Source: an uncultured Bacteroidales bacterium | GTDB lineage: Bacteria > Bacteroidota > Bacteroidia > Bacteroidales > Paludibacteraceae | Length of the DNA: 13,834 bases | Direction of reading: 5' to 3' | Assembly: GCA_946405045.1 (NCBI GenBank) | Contig: CAMJFV010000022.1 | Span: forward strand, 1-13,834 | Shown here: positions 7,430-13,834 of the stretch, piece after piece | How positions within the stretch are numbered: the stretch's first letter is position 1 | Layout: each line of letters begins with the position of its first letter | Program-made: the position numbers and the translations under genes | Notes under the pieces: generated by a model | Told to the model about the DNA's origin: nothing | Databases searched by the model: none | What the model saw: only the letters and a program-made list of their open reading frames with translations

Positions 7430-8839
7430 CTATAGATTCACCACTCTGCCGACAAACAGTATGGCTCCTGTCTTTTCGTCGACTATGGCATAAATGAACG
7501 GATGGTTGGCAATGAATATGTTATGCTCAACAGGACTTTTGCCACCCCAAATCGCCATCGTCCAATGAGTGACAGCTGCGGCTTCAGTTCCTCTTTCGTT
7601 AACTTTAATCCTTGCGGTTTGCTCGTATTCTGAAACATAAAGACTGTCAGTAATTTGGTTAAGTGAATTGGCATACTGAATGAATATAGACTGAACGCCC
7701 ATCCCTTTCAATAGATTTTTCAGATCGATATTTGTTTTAGTTTCAAAATGTGGAACCAAAACCTCATCAAAGTTTTTCTCAGTGAATTTCATTTTGTTCC
7801 ACTCTATCTTGTTTATGATGGAGTCGACGTCGTAGTAGTCATCACAAGCTTTTTTTCTATCATCTTTTTCCCCTGTAGCTGTCTCGGATTGTAAAGACAG
7901 ACTAGGGTCTATGTTCCATTTGGATGCTTTATCGAATCTGGATATGTTGAATTCTCTGTTATTGGGAGTGTCGGAAAAATAGGGTTGCTGAATATCAAAT
8001 TTGTGTGAGACGGTGCTTGTCTGCAAAAAATCATTGTCTTTCAATGATTGAAAGTATTCTTCACTTATTCCGTATCTCAACTGAGGCAAGACCACGATCA
8101 TGCTGTAGTCGGAATCCTTATAGAACAGTTTGATGGCTCTGAAATAGGAGTTGCTATAGCAATACATTTTTTCATTTTTGTATTGCAGGTATTTGCATTT
8201 GCCTTCCTTACCGTCTCTATTTTTGAAAGGCGTTTCTGTGGTTGGGGTTTGGGGTTTTATCTCCCAAACACCATTGAAATAGGTGCTGTTTATACCTATC
8301 ATAACATCATTTGGATTCACGGATGGCGCGTCATTGATGAATCCATTTGTATGCTCAACAATCCATTTTTGTATCTCCTCTTTGACTTCTTGTTTTTTAA
8401 AATCGGCGACGTGAATGTCGGCTTTGTAGAAACGTGATGCTGTGTTGAGGAATTCTCGTTTGATTTTGCCTTTTATTGTGTCGGAAATCCATAGTCCATT
8501 GGCTATCAACAGTTTGTTGTATGACGATTGGTCGGACGAAGACAAAATCTGATTGTTGTAGTTGTTTACATCAGAAAGAGTCAAACCGTTATAGTTGAGG
8601 GCTTGCATGATTTCAGTTCTGGCTTTTTGGTTTGCTCCGTTTAAGAGCACTCCCAGAGATTGGTTGAGGCTTACGGGGCTGAACACGAAATTCTCGTTAC
8701 TGTTCTTTGTCATGACGACAGATTGGAAAAACTTGTTGATAAAGTCTCCTTGTCGGTTGTTTATCTCTGTTTGCGACGGATTACCAGCCATCGATGTAAA
8801 ACAACATAAAACCAGAATGAAACAGATAAAATTCTTCAT
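7430..8839 (-). CDS. Serpin family serine/cysteine protease inhibitor, exported
   Basis: This 469-residue protein is a serpin, a suicide inhibitor that traps proteases by inserting its reactive loop. Serpin landmarks include NFVFSPVSLNQSLGVLLNGA near the N terminus, NSTYFNGVW, and the C-terminal NHPFIYAIVDEKTGAILFVG. The hinge GTEAAAVT (417-424) is of the inhibitory type. Counting from the hinge puts P1 at Trp431. The loop is about five residues longer than in alpha1-antitrypsin, so Lys434-Ser435 is another possible cleavage site. About 60 extra charged residues (roughly 300-358) precede the strand VLVPHF. The N terminus is a hydrophobic signal. LVLCC could be a lipobox, or cleavage may follow SMA. 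An ATG at 8848 would add three residues. The gene starts about 22 bp after the pabB-pabC stop, so it probably shares that mRNA. Tannerella miropin is a characterised relative in the phylum. Confidence 0.92.
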   Translation of the reverse strand: MKNFICFILVLCCFTSMAGNPSQTEINNRQGDFINKFFQSVVMTKNSNENFVFSPVSLNQSLGVLLNGANQKARTEIMQALNYNGLTLSDVNNYNNQILSSSDQSSYNKLLIANGLWISDTIKGKIKREFLNTASRFYKADIHVADFKKQEVKEEIQKWIVEHTNGFINDAPSVNPNDVMIGINSTYFNGVWEIKPQTPTTETPFKNRDGKEGKCKYLQYKNEKMYCYSNSYFRAIKLFYKDSDYSMIVVLPQLRYGISEEYFQSLKDNDFLQTSTVSHKFDIQQPYFSDTPNNREFNISRFDKASKWNIDPSLSLQSETATGEKDDRKKACDDYYDVDSIINKIEWNKMKFTEKNFDEVLVPHFETKTNIDLKNLLKGMGVQSIFIQYANSLNQITDSLYVSEYEQTARIKVNERGTEAAAVTHWTMAIWGGKSPVEHNIFIANHPFIYAIVDEKTGAILFVGRVVNL

Positions 8840-8861
8840 TGTAAACATAATTTAAAATGTG

Positions 8862-10448
8862 TTAGAAAACCATTTGAATATCTTTCACATCCATTTTCTG
8901 ACATTCGTTGATGTCCATCATTGCGTTGATGAAATAGATGTGTGAGTAAAGATGGATATCCTCGCGTCGAATCTTACGCATTTTTATAATTCCTTTATCG
9001 AGAAGACGTTGACGGCAGGTTCCGTTTAGCAGGGTTTCTTCTGGAGTGAACAATCCTCCATCTGCACCTTCAAACACCACGTTGCAGTAGGATGCGTCCG
9101 TCACCATGCCATTGCGGATAATGATGACGTCGTCTGTTCCTGCTTTGGCAACCAGACGTTTCAGATCATCACGGTTGGTAGATTTGTAGGTATAGTCTAT
9201 ATTGTCATCTTCCACGATTGCCACAGATTTTCTCATCTTGGCTTCGTATGGTGAGAATTCAATGCTTTCTATATCTTTGCCATAAACAATGCGACATTTG
9301 TATTTTCCTTTCTTCGCGTCGTCTGGAATCTTTTTGGAAAGATCTGAAACTTCGATATCTGAACCGAAAAAGTGGTTTGTTGTTCGGTTCATACGTTGGA
9401 TGTGGTAGCTGACGTGTTGTGGCTCACCGTCGCGGATGCAAATGACTTCAGAAAATTTTGGCTCCATAGTCGGAAGATATATTTTTTGTTTTACCTCTTC
9501 GTATTCACTCTTCGCATCACTTTTCGCTGTGATTCCACCTCCACTGCGGAAGTAGAGATTTCCGTCGGCATCTTGCTCAATGAAGCGGATAAGCACACCG
9601 CTGTCCAAGGCTTTGCCGTCATAATATCCGAACACTCCTGTGTAGAATCCACGTTCGGTCGTCTCTGCTTTTTTTATTGTGGCGACGGTGGAGATTTTGG
9701 GAGCACCGGAAATACTTCCTGCTGGCAACATATCCAATATTATATCACCGACTTTCGATCTCCAGTCTGCGGATAGTTGTCCTTTTATCTCTGAACTCAC
9801 TTGCAGAATGCTTTTCTCCTGACCTTTGATCAAAGTGATATATCTGTAGCGAGCCACGTGGACGTTGGAAGCGTTCATGCTGATGTCGTTCCTCAGCAGG
9901 TCTACCACAGTGGCATGTTCCGCCGTCTCCTTAGGATTGCTCAATATTGTCTCTTCTGCGTTTGGCAGAGAAGCGTCGATGGTTCCCTTCATCGGATCTG
10001 TCGAGATCGTACCGTCTTCCTGAATCAAGACAAAACGCTCCGGCGAGAAGCAGACAAAACGCTCCGGCACATAAAGACGGTATGGGGCATCTGTGGAATC
10101 AAAGATCTCTTTGATGGAGAGATTTGTGGAGACGGGAGTCCTTGATGTCAGGTTCACAAGAAAACTGTCTCCTCTTTGCAATGCCTGTTTTACGATGTTG
10201 AAGCGTCGTTCGTAGTCGTCAAACGGTTCACTGCGGAAACTGATATTGTCGGTTTTCTTAGTTAAAGCAGTCGCTGGTTTACTGTTTCCTCCGAGTGTCG
10301 TTTGAAACAATATTTCGGTTTGCTCAGACGGATTCTCTATAAAAAGAGCTTCATTGAGTTCAAAATTGAATGCAAACAAGAACGGAATGTTTTGCTTTGC
10401 ACATTCATTCATCTTGCTTACTACGATATGAATATCAGAGTAGAACAT
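8862..10448 (-). CDS. pabB: Fused aminodeoxychorismate synthase component I and aminodeoxychorismate lyase (PabB-PabC)
   Basis: This 528-residue protein should turn chorismate plus ammonia into p-aminobenzoate for folate synthesis in the cytoplasm. Residues 1-328 are the chorismate-binding PabB part: PMKGT (Lys154), DLLRND at 183-188, PAGSISGAPK at 242-251, and GGGITAKSD (303-311) followed by SEYEEVKQK. Residues about 332-515 are a class IV aminotransferase fold like PabC, with the likely PLP lysine at Lys422 (YKSTNR), GMVTDASYCNVVF at 447-459 and TPEETLLNGT at 468-477. PabB is short because the N-terminal subdomain of the E. coli enzyme is missing. The glutaminase PabA is not in the window. 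PabB-PabC fusions are known in other bacteria, while many relatives keep two genes. The gene opens a leftward unit that continues into the serpin gene. The start at 10448 has no clear Shine-Dalgarno site. Confidence 0.92.
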   Translation of the reverse strand: MFYSDIHIVVSKMNECAKQNIPFLFAFNFELNEALFIENPSEQTEILFQTTLGGNSKPATALTKKTDNISFRSEPFDDYERRFNIVKQALQRGDSFLVNLTSRTPVSTNLSIKEIFDSTDAPYRLYVPERFVCFSPERFVLIQEDGTISTDPMKGTIDASLPNAEETILSNPKETAEHATVVDLLRNDISMNASNVHVARYRYITLIKGQEKSILQVSSEIKGQLSADWRSKVGDIILDMLPAGSISGAPKISTVATIKKAETTERGFYTGVFGYYDGKALDSGVLIRFIEQDADGNLYFRSGGGITAKSDAKSEYEEVKQKIYLPTMEPKFSEVICIRDGEPQHVSYHIQRMNRTTNHFFGSDIEVSDLSKKIPDDAKKGKYKCRIVYGKDIESIEFSPYEAKMRKSVAIVEDDNIDYTYKSTNRDDLKRLVAKAGTDDVIIIRNGMVTDASYCNVVFEGADGGLFTPEETLLNGTCRQRLLDKGIIKMRKIRREDIHLYSHIYFINAMMDINECQKMDVKDIQMVF

Positions 10449-10477
10449 GTCGAATCACTGATTTTTTGTTCACAATG

Positions 10478-10485
10478 CAAAGATA
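10478..10485 (-). promoter_or_regulatory. Bacteroidetes -7 box of pabB-pabC
   Basis: On the - strand this reads TATCTTTG, an exact TAnnTTTG match. It sits 29 bp upstream of the ATG at 10448, giving a leader of about 25 nt. The -33 region is only TTTTCTG-like, so that half is weak. The serpin gene probably depends on this promoter as well. Confidence 0.6.
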
Positions 10486-10517
10486 CTAAAGATTAACAGA
10501 AAACACACCTATATAAA

Positions 10518-10688
10518 AACAACTCCGTTGTTGGTACAGGAAAATATGTCATAAATGACATTGAAAACAGCCTAACGCAGAAAATAAAACGTAAGAAAAC
10601 ATGCAGTTTTCTACTGTTTGTTTTTTCCCGTTTAGGGTTTTCAAAAACAAACTAGTTTGTGGTTTTTCCAAGCATTATAATAAATGCT
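10518..10688. repeat. Cluster of five inverted repeats
   Basis: The five elements are: 10518-10532 (AACAAC/GTTGTT, 3-nt loop); 10546-10561 (ATGTCAT/ATGACAT, 2-nt spacer); 10594-10612 (AGAAAAC/GTTTTCT, 5-nt loop); 10647-10660 (a perfect 14-bp palindrome); and 10671-10688 (AGCATT/AATGCT, 6-nt loop). They differ in sequence, so they are not copies of one repeat. All lie upstream of both divergent promoters, so operator or DNA-structure roles are more likely than a transcribed attenuator. Confidence 0.6.
10647..10660. promoter_or_regulatory. Perfect 14-bp palindrome, possible operator
   Basis: ACAAACTAGTTTGT equals its own reverse complement. A dimeric regulator could bind here, but no regulator can be named from the sequence. 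Confidence 0.4.
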
Positions 10689-10796
10689 GTTTTCTGTTTG
10701 AAATCATTTAAACTAAATGTGGGGAAACTTGAGTGACTGAAAAATAGATTTTACATTTTGATATATCTTCATTTCTTGCTGTTTTTTACGTCTTTA

Positions 10797-10828
10797 TTTG
10801 TTTGAATTGTTTTTGCTTATTAACTTTG
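10797..10828 (+). promoter_or_regulatory. Bacteroidetes -33/-7 promoter of the vsr operon
   Basis: TTTG at 10797-10800, a 20-bp spacer and TAACTTTG at 10821-10828 match the TTTG-N19-21-TAnnTTTG consensus fully. This is the best promoter in the window. Transcription would begin near 10832. That leaves a leader of about 60 nt to the chosen vsr start, or 10 nt to the upstream in-frame ATG at 10842. Confidence 0.75.
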
Positions 10829-10892
10829 CATATGTGAATGTATGAATGAAATGGCTTTTTTGTCCATACATTCCAGTAAAAGGAAATGGTCA

Positions 10893-11444
10893 ATGTCGGA
10901 TAAACTCACGCCTGAACAGCGTCATAAATGTATGTCGCATATACGGGCCAAAGATACGAAGCCCGAAGTCGTCGTGCGGAAATGGTTATGGGCTGAGGGG
11001 TTTAGATACAGACTTTATGTAAAGGGTCTACCTGGTTCTCCAGATATCGTGATGAAAAAGTATAAGACAGTGATTTTCATCAACGGTTGTTTTTGGCATG
11101 GTCATAATCTTGTATACAGAGGTGAGAATGAGGATGTTGTCGATAGCAAGTGCTGTCGGATACCCAAAACTCGCACAGATTTCTGGATCCAGAAAATCAC
11201 ACGTAATATGCAGCGAGACTATGTTAACGTCATGCGTTATAAGAGGGCTGGCTGGCATGTGTTGACAGTGTGGGAATGCCAGTTGAAGGGCAGGGAGCAG
11301 CAGCTTCAGACACTGATGGCATTGTCGCACAAAATCAACTCCATTATTCTTGATTCCTACCGTCTGCCCAAGAGGTATGATTTTGAACCTGAAGAGGAGA
11401 TGGCGATGGTGGCGGAGGAGTCGTTCGATTACGGAAAGAAATGA
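10893..11444 (+). CDS. vsr: Very short patch repair endonuclease (Vsr)
   Basis: This 183-residue enzyme should nick DNA 5' of the T in a T:G mismatch made by deamination of 5-methylcytosine. It aligns well with E. coli Vsr: LTPEQRHKCMSHIRAKDTKPE at the N terminus (Glu25), GLPGSPDIV with Asp51, GCFWHGH at 65-71 (Cys66, Trp68, His69, His71), NMQRD with Asp109, and GWHVLTVWEC with Cys129. Three differences stand out. Asn64 stands where E. coli has His64. About a dozen extra residues follow GCFWHGH and move the next cysteines to 87-88. The C terminus adds about 25 acidic residues. Start 10893 is chosen because AAAGGAAA lies just upstream and the family normally begins MSD/MAD; ATG 10842 would add 17 residues. 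Vsr genes usually sit next to a dcm-like cytosine methyltransferase, and none is in the window. The flavodoxin gene follows 13 bp later. Confidence 0.92.
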   Translation: MSDKLTPEQRHKCMSHIRAKDTKPEVVVRKWLWAEGFRYRLYVKGLPGSPDIVMKKYKTVIFINGCFWHGHNLVYRGENEDVVDSKCCRIPKTRTDFWIQKITRNMQRDYVNVMRYKRAGWHVLTVWECQLKGREQQLQTLMALSHKINSIILDSYRLPKRYDFEPEEEMAMVAEESFDYGKK

Positions 11445-11457
11445 AACATAACAATAT

Positions 11458-12303
11458 ATGAAAAAAACATTATTTGCAATTCTGGTGGCGTTATCTCTCG
11501 TAGGATGTGGTAATCAGCGGAAACCTACGGAGGTGAAGTGTAGCCAAAGACGCTATACAAAATCTCTTGTTTTGTATTATTCGCAGACACATGTGACGGA
11601 GAAGGTTGCAAAATTGTTCGCAGAAGCCACTTCTGCGGATCTGGATTCGATTGTGCCTGTTACTCCGTACAATGGCTCTTTCACAGAGACAATAGAGAGA
11701 TGTCAGAAGGAGATGGAGAGGAATGAAAAACCTCAGTTGATTAAGCCTATGAATGTAGATGTTGCTGAATATGATACAGTATATCTCGGATATCCTATAT
11801 GGTTTGGCGTTGCTGCCCGTCCTGTCGAAGCATGGTTTATGAGATTTGATTTGAGGGGAAAGACGGTGATTCCTTTCTGCACATTCGGTAGTGGAGGATT
11901 GGAGACGAGTGTTGCTGCACTTAGGAGAATGGCTCCCAGTGTGAATATTTTGGATGGTTTCGGGATTCGTTCTGTTCGTATAGATAAGGCTGAGGAAGAG
12001 ATAAATGAGTTTCTTATCCGAAGCGGAATTAAACCAGGAACAGTGGAGGAAATTCCACCATTTGGAATGAAGAGAAGTCTGAATGATGAGGAAAAGTCTA
12101 TTTTCGACGCTGCTTGTGGCGACTATATTTTCCCACTTGGCACGCCTGTGCTGGTTTCTAGCCGCACCGTCAAGAATGGCACTGAATATTGTTATGTCAC
12201 AGACAGTAAAGACCAAGATGGTAAGCCTGCTCGATCGGAGGTGTATGTGATCGTGAGCAACGAGGATGGAGTTGGTCCGGAGTTTACAAAAGTGGTGAGA
12301 TGA
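11458..12303 (+). CDS. Lipoprotein flavodoxin with extra C-terminal domain
   Basis: This 281-residue protein has a lipoprotein signal (LSLVGC, Cys17) followed by a flavodoxin-like domain at about 35-192. The FMN phosphate loop is YYSQTHVT (40-47). GYPIWFG (111-117) and TFGSGG (142-147) are the other flavin-contact loops, as in the Flavodoxin_4 group. Residues about 207-281 form a separate beta-rich module (GTPVLVSSRT, GTEYCYVTDS, EVYVIVSNED) that looks like the small cystatin-like domains found in secreted proteins. That match is by pattern only. Flavodoxins normally work in the cytoplasm, and the lipobox would place this one outside the inner membrane. Its redox partner is unknown. It is the middle gene of a vsr, flavodoxin, DUF2461 unit with gaps of 13 bp and 1 bp. 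Confidence 0.85.
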   Translation: MKKTLFAILVALSLVGCGNQRKPTEVKCSQRRYTKSLVLYYSQTHVTEKVAKLFAEATSADLDSIVPVTPYNGSFTETIERCQKEMERNEKPQLIKPMNVDVAEYDTVYLGYPIWFGVAARPVEAWFMRFDLRGKTVIPFCTFGSGGLETSVAALRRMAPSVNILDGFGIRSVRIDKAEEEINEFLIRSGIKPGTVEEIPPFGMKRSLNDEEKSIFDAACGDYIFPLGTPVLVSSRTVKNGTEYCYVTDSKDQDGKPARSEVYVIVSNEDGVGPEFTKVVR

Positions 12304-12304
12304 T

Positions 12305-12997
12305 ATGAAAAGAGTGCTCGAATATCTTAGGAATCTTGCTGCCAACAACAACAAAGTGTGGTTTGATGCCCATAAAGACGAATACCTTTTGGCAAAAAAG
12401 GTGTTTGAGGATTTCACGGAGCAGTTGATAGCGAAGGTTGAGGCATTTGATCCGACTGTAAAAGGTTTGACGGTGAAGGATTGCACATACCGTATATATC
12501 GCGACGTGAGGTTCAGCAAAGATAAGAGTCCATACAAGACTCACATGGGATGCTATATCTGTCGTGGAGGAAAGAAATCTGGCTACAGCGGTTATTATTT
12601 CCACGTCGCAACAGAGCAAGGTGATGTTTATCCTACAGGTCACATGCTTGCAGTCGGAGATTATTGTATTGATCCAAAGGCATTGAAGGTTCTTAGAGAG
12701 GATATTGTGGACGGTGGTGGTGATTTCCAGGAAATTCTTGACACTAAGGTTGATCCATCTTTCCATCTCGACAAAACATTCCAATTGAAGCGTCCGCCTA
12801 AAGGGTATGACGACTCTACTCCATATATAGATTTGGTGAAATATAAGGTCTTCTGCTTGTGTAGCGAACCGTCGACAGAAGAGATTTTATCACCTACGCT
12901 TGCCGATGATGTGGCAGAGAAGTTTAAGACAACAAAACCATTCCTCGACTATATCAATCGTGCGATTGAATATGTGAAGGAGGGGAATGAAGATTGA
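12305..12997 (+). CDS. DUF2461 family protein
   Basis: This 230-residue protein has no signal peptide, so it should be cytoplasmic. It is recognised as DUF2461 (TIGR02453-type) by the N-terminal NNNKVWFDAHKDEY (residues 14-27), the YRIYRDVRFSKDKSPYKTHMG block near 64-84, and the YYFHVATEQGDVYPTGHML-type stretch that follows. The length is normal for the family. Its biochemical function is not known to me. The ATG begins one base after the flavodoxin stop, so the two are almost certainly translated from one mRNA, possibly by coupling. A strong hairpin 28 bp after its stop closes the unit. Confidence 0.9.
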   Translation: MKRVLEYLRNLAANNNKVWFDAHKDEYLLAKKVFEDFTEQLIAKVEAFDPTVKGLTVKDCTYRIYRDVRFSKDKSPYKTHMGCYICRGGKKSGYSGYYFHVATEQGDVYPTGHMLAVGDYCIDPKALKVLREDIVDGGGDFQEILDTKVDPSFHLDKTFQLKRPPKGYDDSTPYIDLVKYKVFCLCSEPSTEEILSPTLADDVAEKFKTTKPFLDYINRAIEYVKEGNED

Positions 12998-13025
12998 AAA
13001 TGTGAAAGTTATATCATATAAATGT

Positions 13026-13055
13026 GAAGTGCGGATTTTGTAAAATTCGCACTTC
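13026..13055 (+). terminator. Terminator-type hairpin of the vsr-flavodoxin-DUF2461 unit
   Basis: GAAGTGCG at 13026-13033 pairs perfectly with CGCACTTC at 13048-13055. The interior continues with a G-T pair and ATTTT/AAAAT, giving up to 14 bp around a tiny loop. The downstream T run is poor (TCAGTTTAAAAATTC), so termination may need help or the stem may mainly protect the mRNA 3' end. Confidence 0.65.
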
Positions 13056-13153
13056 TCAGTTTAAAAATTCTTCATAATTAGGATAAAACAGTCAAAAGTA
13101 CTTGATGAAGTTCGATTTTTACGTCAAATTCTTTTTGATGAGTTAAACTACAT

Positions 13154-13161
13154 TAACTTTA
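13154..13161 (+). promoter_or_regulatory. Probable -7 box of the secreted esterase gene
   Basis: TAACTTTA differs from TAnnTTTG only in the last base. It lies 35 bp before the ATG at 13197, and a TTTG at 13134-13137 is 16 bp upstream, shorter than the usual spacing. The same TTAACTTT core precedes vsr and the ThiD-AraC gene. Confidence 0.45.
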
Positions 13162-13196
13162 CCCTCGAAACTTATTACTCTAATAACATAAAAAAC

Positions 13197-13834
13197 ATGA
13201 AAAAACTTATTTACTCAATCATTAGTTCGGCACTTATTGTGCCGGTTGCTCAAGCTGGCACAGAGTACATTAACGTTGGTGGCTCAAACCGTGAAATTTA
13301 TGTTCACGCACCAAGTGGATTAACAGACAACCGTCCGTTGCTTATTTCCTGTCATGGAATGGATCAGAACATTAACTATCAGCGTAACATGGCACAGTGG
13401 GAATCGGTTGCCGACACGGCTAATTTCCTAGTTGTTTATCCCGGTGGTGGAACAGGCTACTCTACATGGGACATCAGTGGAGACAAAGATGCCAATTTCA
13501 TTTCGGCTATTATAGATGAGATGGCTAAAAAGTACAACATCGACAAATCTCGCGTCTATATGTCGGGATTCTCAATGGGAGGTATGCTTACTTACCATTT
13601 GATGAACAAACTTCCCGATAAAATCGCGGCTTTTGCTCCTGTATCAGGACATTTGATGGGTACTCCAAGTTACACAGCTAACAGACCTCTTCCTCTAATC
13701 CATGTGCATGGTACGAGTGACAGCGTTGTAAATTACGAACAGTCTGAAAACTATGTGAAGGATTGTGCTAAACACAACAAGTGTAAGTCGGATCCTGTCG
13801 TAACAAAATATTCAAACGGCAATCCGTCTTGTAC
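13197..13834 (+). CDS. Secreted CE1/PHB-depolymerase-type esterase, 5' part only
   Basis: The reading frame is open from ATG 13197 to the window edge, giving 212 complete codons. The first 20 residues are a signal peptide ending VAQA. The rest matches the polyhydroxybutyrate depolymerase / feruloyl and acetylxylan esterase group (COG3509, CE1-like). It shows LLISCHGMDQN (oxyanion region, His53-Gly54), VVYPGGG at 79-85, the nucleophile Ser126 in GFSMGG and Asp175 in HGTSD. The catalytic His and the C terminus lie beyond the window, so any carbohydrate-binding or T9SS module cannot be judged. Release of ferulate or acetate from xylan-type polymers is likely for this group in Bacteroidales, but the substrate is an inference. 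It is transcribed from its own promoter after the hairpin at 13026-13055. Confidence 0.88.
   Translation, partial: MKKLIYSIISSALIVPVAQAGTEYINVGGSNREIYVHAPSGLTDNRPLLISCHGMDQNINYQRNMAQWESVADTANFLVVYPGGGTGYSTWDISGDKDANFISAIIDEMAKKYNIDKSRVYMSGFSMGGMLTYHLMNKLPDKIAAFAPVSGHLMGTPSYTANRPLPLIHVHGTSDSVVNYEQSENYVKDCAKHNKCKSDPVVTKYSNGNPSC

Larger units (their letters stand above)
10449..10892. other. 444-bp divergent intergenic region between pabB-pabC and vsr
   Basis: This is an AT-rich gap between two divergent genes. It holds a leftward -7 box (10478-10485), a rightward -33/-7 pair (10797-10828) and, between them, five inverted repeats from 10518 to 10688. No convincing open frame, tRNA or riboswitch is seen. 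The stretch 10689-10796 has no structure that I can identify. Confidence 0.7.

Noticed and set aside
10594..10630. Terminator-like hairpin followed by a T-rich stretch in the divergent gap
   Set aside because: No gene or promoter that would read into it from the left on the + strand is visible, and four bases separate the stem from an imperfect T run. It was counted only among the inverted repeats.
11491..12537. A 348-codon open frame on the - strand opposite the flavodoxin and DUF2461 genes
   Set aside because: Its translation is unlike any family, rich in Ser, Thr, Ile and His, and it lies entirely across two well-recognised genes on the other strand. It is an antisense shadow.

Overview
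The window looks like chromosomal DNA of a Bacteroidales bacterium, most likely Prevotellaceae. Four things support this: a hybrid two-component system (HTCS) with a two-propeller sensor, an exported hydrolase with a type IX secretion (T9SS) C-terminal signal, promoters of the Bacteroidetes TAnnTTTG type, and gene starts without strong Shine-Dalgarno sites. The species cannot be named from the sequence. There is no sign of a phage, an insertion sequence or a CRISPR array.

Left part (1-2433, + strand). The 3' end of a tRNA-Ser and its terminator are followed by two tandem genes for unrecognised envelope proteins, a probable small beta-barrel and a lipoprotein. Next is a regulator-like protein: an N-terminal ThiD-like (HMP/HMP-P kinase) fold, shortened and missing its catalytic motif, fused to a C-terminal AraC-type DNA-binding domain. 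A TAnnTTTG box lies 5 bp before its start codon, so the mRNA may be leaderless.

Middle part (2477-10448, - strand). In transcription order: a fused PabB-PabC enzyme for p-aminobenzoate (folate) synthesis; close behind it an inhibitory-type serpin; an exported alpha/beta hydrolase with a T9SS tail; and an HTCS regulator. The HTCS keeps its periplasmic propellers, Y_Y_Y domain, membrane helix, H-box, receiver and AraC output. It has no room for the HATPase domain, so it cannot phosphorylate itself in the usual way. It converges on the ThiD-AraC gene, only 43 bp apart.

Right part (10449-13834, + strand). A 444-bp divergent gap holds five inverted repeats within about 170 bp. It is followed by a probable operon: a Vsr mismatch endonuclease without a visible cytosine methyltransferase partner, a lipoprotein flavodoxin with an extra C-terminal domain, and a DUF2461 protein, ending in a strong hairpin. 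The window closes inside a secreted CE1/PHB-depolymerase-type esterase.

Two secreted esterase-type hydrolases and an HTCS fit plant polysaccharide use, but no SusC/SusD pair or glycoside hydrolase is visible, so this is not a complete utilisation locus. The most unusual items are the two regulators whose sensor or kinase parts look catalytically disabled: the ThiD-AraC fusion and the HATPase-less HTCS.
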